64,000 nt of DNA, taken from assembly GCF_050571805.1 (NCBI RefSeq), contig NZ_CP192219.1, one strand, 5' to 3'. Below the pieces are notes generated by a model. The model was not told where the DNA came from. It saw nothing but the letters and a program-made list of their open reading frames with translations, and ran no database searches. A program made the translations under genes and the position numbers. This stretch comes from Halodesulfovibrio aestuarii (GTDB lineage Bacteria > Desulfobacterota > Desulfovibrionia > Desulfovibrionales > Desulfovibrionaceae). Shown here piece after piece: positions 62,826 to 64,000 of this stretch; position 1 is the stretch's first letter; the number at the start of each line of letters is the position of its first letter.

Positions 62826-63303
62826 AACAGAGTCTCCTGCTCTCAATACAGTTGTCGGAATAGAATATAGCATCACAAACAGTACAATATGCTTGGTGGC
62901 ATAAAGATCCGCACGCCTGGTTCGGCAAATTACAAATCATTGGTACGTTATCCGTGCTCTTTGTATACATTTTTGTACAATCGCGCAATATTATGCCTTT
63001 GTTTGTTTTCATTGTTTTTTAAGCAGGTTATACTTTGAAAAACAAGGATCACACAAAATACAAAGCTACCACCACCTCTATTTTGACAAAAAAGTTACAT
63101 ACAAACGCTGTAATATTCACACATCAGTCTTCCAAATAGTTGTCAGTGACTGTTGGCAGATTTTTCTAGCTTTGCCTGACTGATGTTTCTATTTCCCAAC
63201 TACATCCTGACAGCTGATGAACCTGATCAAGCCGAAAGAAGTGTATTTGGAAGCCAACGGCCGGAATACAGCGCTTCGTAAAGTCCCCCTTCCCCGTCAA
63301 CCC
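62826..63303. other. Gene-free region upstream of dctP
   Basis: About 480 bp holding the TRAP operon promoter. I looked for a sigma-54 element, as in classical dct systems, but found none of good quality. Confidence 0.4.
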
Positions 63304-63353
63304 AAAAATAAAGGGTAAGCTGGCCTCTGTGCCCGCTTACCCTCTTTATTATC
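63304..63353 (-). terminator. Terminator of rsgA
   Basis: AATAAAGGGTAAGC and GCTTACCC-CTTTATT pair around a 14-nt loop directly after the rsgA stop. Confidence 0.75.
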
Positions 63354-63363
63354 TGCCTATTGC

Positions 63364-64000
63364 TTACCTACGCTTCTTTATTGCTTTAACGATCTGCGCA
63401 ATATCCTTCCAACGTTCCTTTTCAAGTCTCTCGGCACTCTTGTGTTGCCTCTCGGCCGCGTAAGACAATTCTCGCTTCATCTTATGGTAGCTGACAAGAC
63501 GTTCTTCTGAAACAGTTCCTGTTGCCACTGCTTCCAACACACGACAGCCTGGCTCGGAGGTGTGGGAACAATCATGAAATCGACATCCAGCAGCTAGTTC
63601 TTCAATATCCCCAAAAGACATCGATACACCGTCGCCTGCATCCCAAAACGCAATCTCTCTGATTCCCGGGTTATCAACAATCATCCCACCATCAGGTAAC
63701 ATTATCAAATCGCGCTCTGTCGTTGTGTGTTTACCTTTCACAACAGCACTGCTCACGGCACCGGTTCGCTGGATGTCTTTTCCAACAAGACGATTCAATA
63801 ACGTAGACTTACCGGCACCGGAGGAACCAATCATTGCAGCTGTTTTTGTACTGCCATCAAGGTGTGCTTTTAGTTTCATCAGTCCTGTATCATCTTGAAA
63901 GCCAAGTAAATGTACAGACACACCAAAAGCAATAGCCTCAACCTCACACACAAATGTTTCTGGAACCACCTGCGTGTCTGCTTTTGTCAGCACAACGACA
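63364..64000 (-). CDS. rsgA: Ribosome small-subunit-dependent GTPase A, C-terminal part
   Basis: The gene runs off the right edge; about 212 residues are present. The circularly permuted GTPase order is visible: G4 LTKAD first, then G1 GSSGAGKSTLLN and G3 DNPGIRE. The zinc knuckle CRFHDCSHTSEPGC and a basic helical tail (IKKRR) follow. RsgA helps mature the 30S subunit by checking the decoding site and releasing with GTP hydrolysis. The N-terminal OB-fold lies beyond the window. Confidence 0.95.
   Translation of the reverse strand, partial: VVVLTKADTQVVPETFVCEVEAIAFGVSVHLLGFQDDTGLMKLKAHLDGSTKTAAMIGSSGAGKSTLLNRLVGKDIQRTGAVSSAVVKGKHTTTERDLIMLPDGGMIVDNPGIREIAFWDAGDGVSMSFGDIEELAAGCRFHDCSHTSEPGCRVLEAVATGTVSEERLVSYHKMKRELSYAAERQHKSAERLEKERWKDIAQIVKAIKKRR

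Noticed and set aside
62826..63303. Sigma-54 promoter for dctPQM
   Set aside because: No GG-N10-GC element of adequate quality upstream of dctP.
1..64000. CRISPR array
   Set aside because: No series of regularly spaced repeats was seen; repeats found are att copies, IS ends or short tandem units.

Overview
The window looks like chromosome of a marine, low-to-mid GC sulfate-reducing bacterium of the Desulfovibrionaceae; a Halodesulfovibrio-like organism is the best guess. The reasons are a complete qrcABCD quinone reductase operon, tungsten aldehyde:ferredoxin oxidoreductase with its ferredoxin partner, two rubredoxins, a TRAP C4-type transporter, many PAS/GGDEF/histidine-kinase regulators and a NikK/NikL-like pair. 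The genus is inferred from gene content, not from any search.

Layout. 1-150 is the 5' end of an NCS2 purine permease with a structured leader. 836-12306 is a polysaccharide locus: wecB, an NfrB-like inner-membrane glycosyltransferase with c-di-GMP-type MshEN modules, an NfrA-like outer-membrane TPR/barrel protein and a periplasmic DUF4434 protein, then two paralogous PAS-GGDEF proteins (one degenerate, one intact) flanking a decayed sigma-54 activator/GNAT chimera. 12753-15325 is metE under a cobalamin riboswitch. 15483-21168 is a small genomic island in the 3' end of tRNA-Ser, bounded by a 63-bp direct repeat and carrying mntA/hepT, a decayed IS481-type element, a chemoreceptor and broken genes. 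23523-28290 is qrcABCD. 28437-36054 is housekeeping and metabolism (nucleoside-recognition membrane protein, rnhA, DUF1499, aor, hflKC). 36543-37250 is a CI/S24 repressor.

37484-44002 is the most interesting part. A hybrid kinase, a second kinase and an NtrC-type activator are followed by three tandem GTGCG palindromes, a near-perfect sigma-54 promoter and about 200 nt of non-coding DNA. That DNA would fold into three hairpins, each presenting a run of 8-10 C residues, and it ends in a terminator. The neighbouring opposite-strand PAS gene has GGGGGG as its apparent ribosome binding site. I propose an undescribed sigma-54-dependent, C-loop regulatory RNA.

44152-50734 holds rubredoxin, an SGNH esterase, murI, a FapA-like protein, DUF362 and the NikK/NikL-like pair. 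From tRNA-Pro (50914) to about 54100 lies a second accessory patch: AbiV, a tight operon of small genes ending in a frameshifted cysteine peptidase, type-2 rubredoxin between repeats, and a methionine aminopeptidase fragment. 54275-64000 returns to ordinary chromosome: lipoprotein, RRM protein, GFA protein, purine nucleoside permease, GT39, TRAP dctMQP and the 3' part of rsgA, which runs off the right edge.
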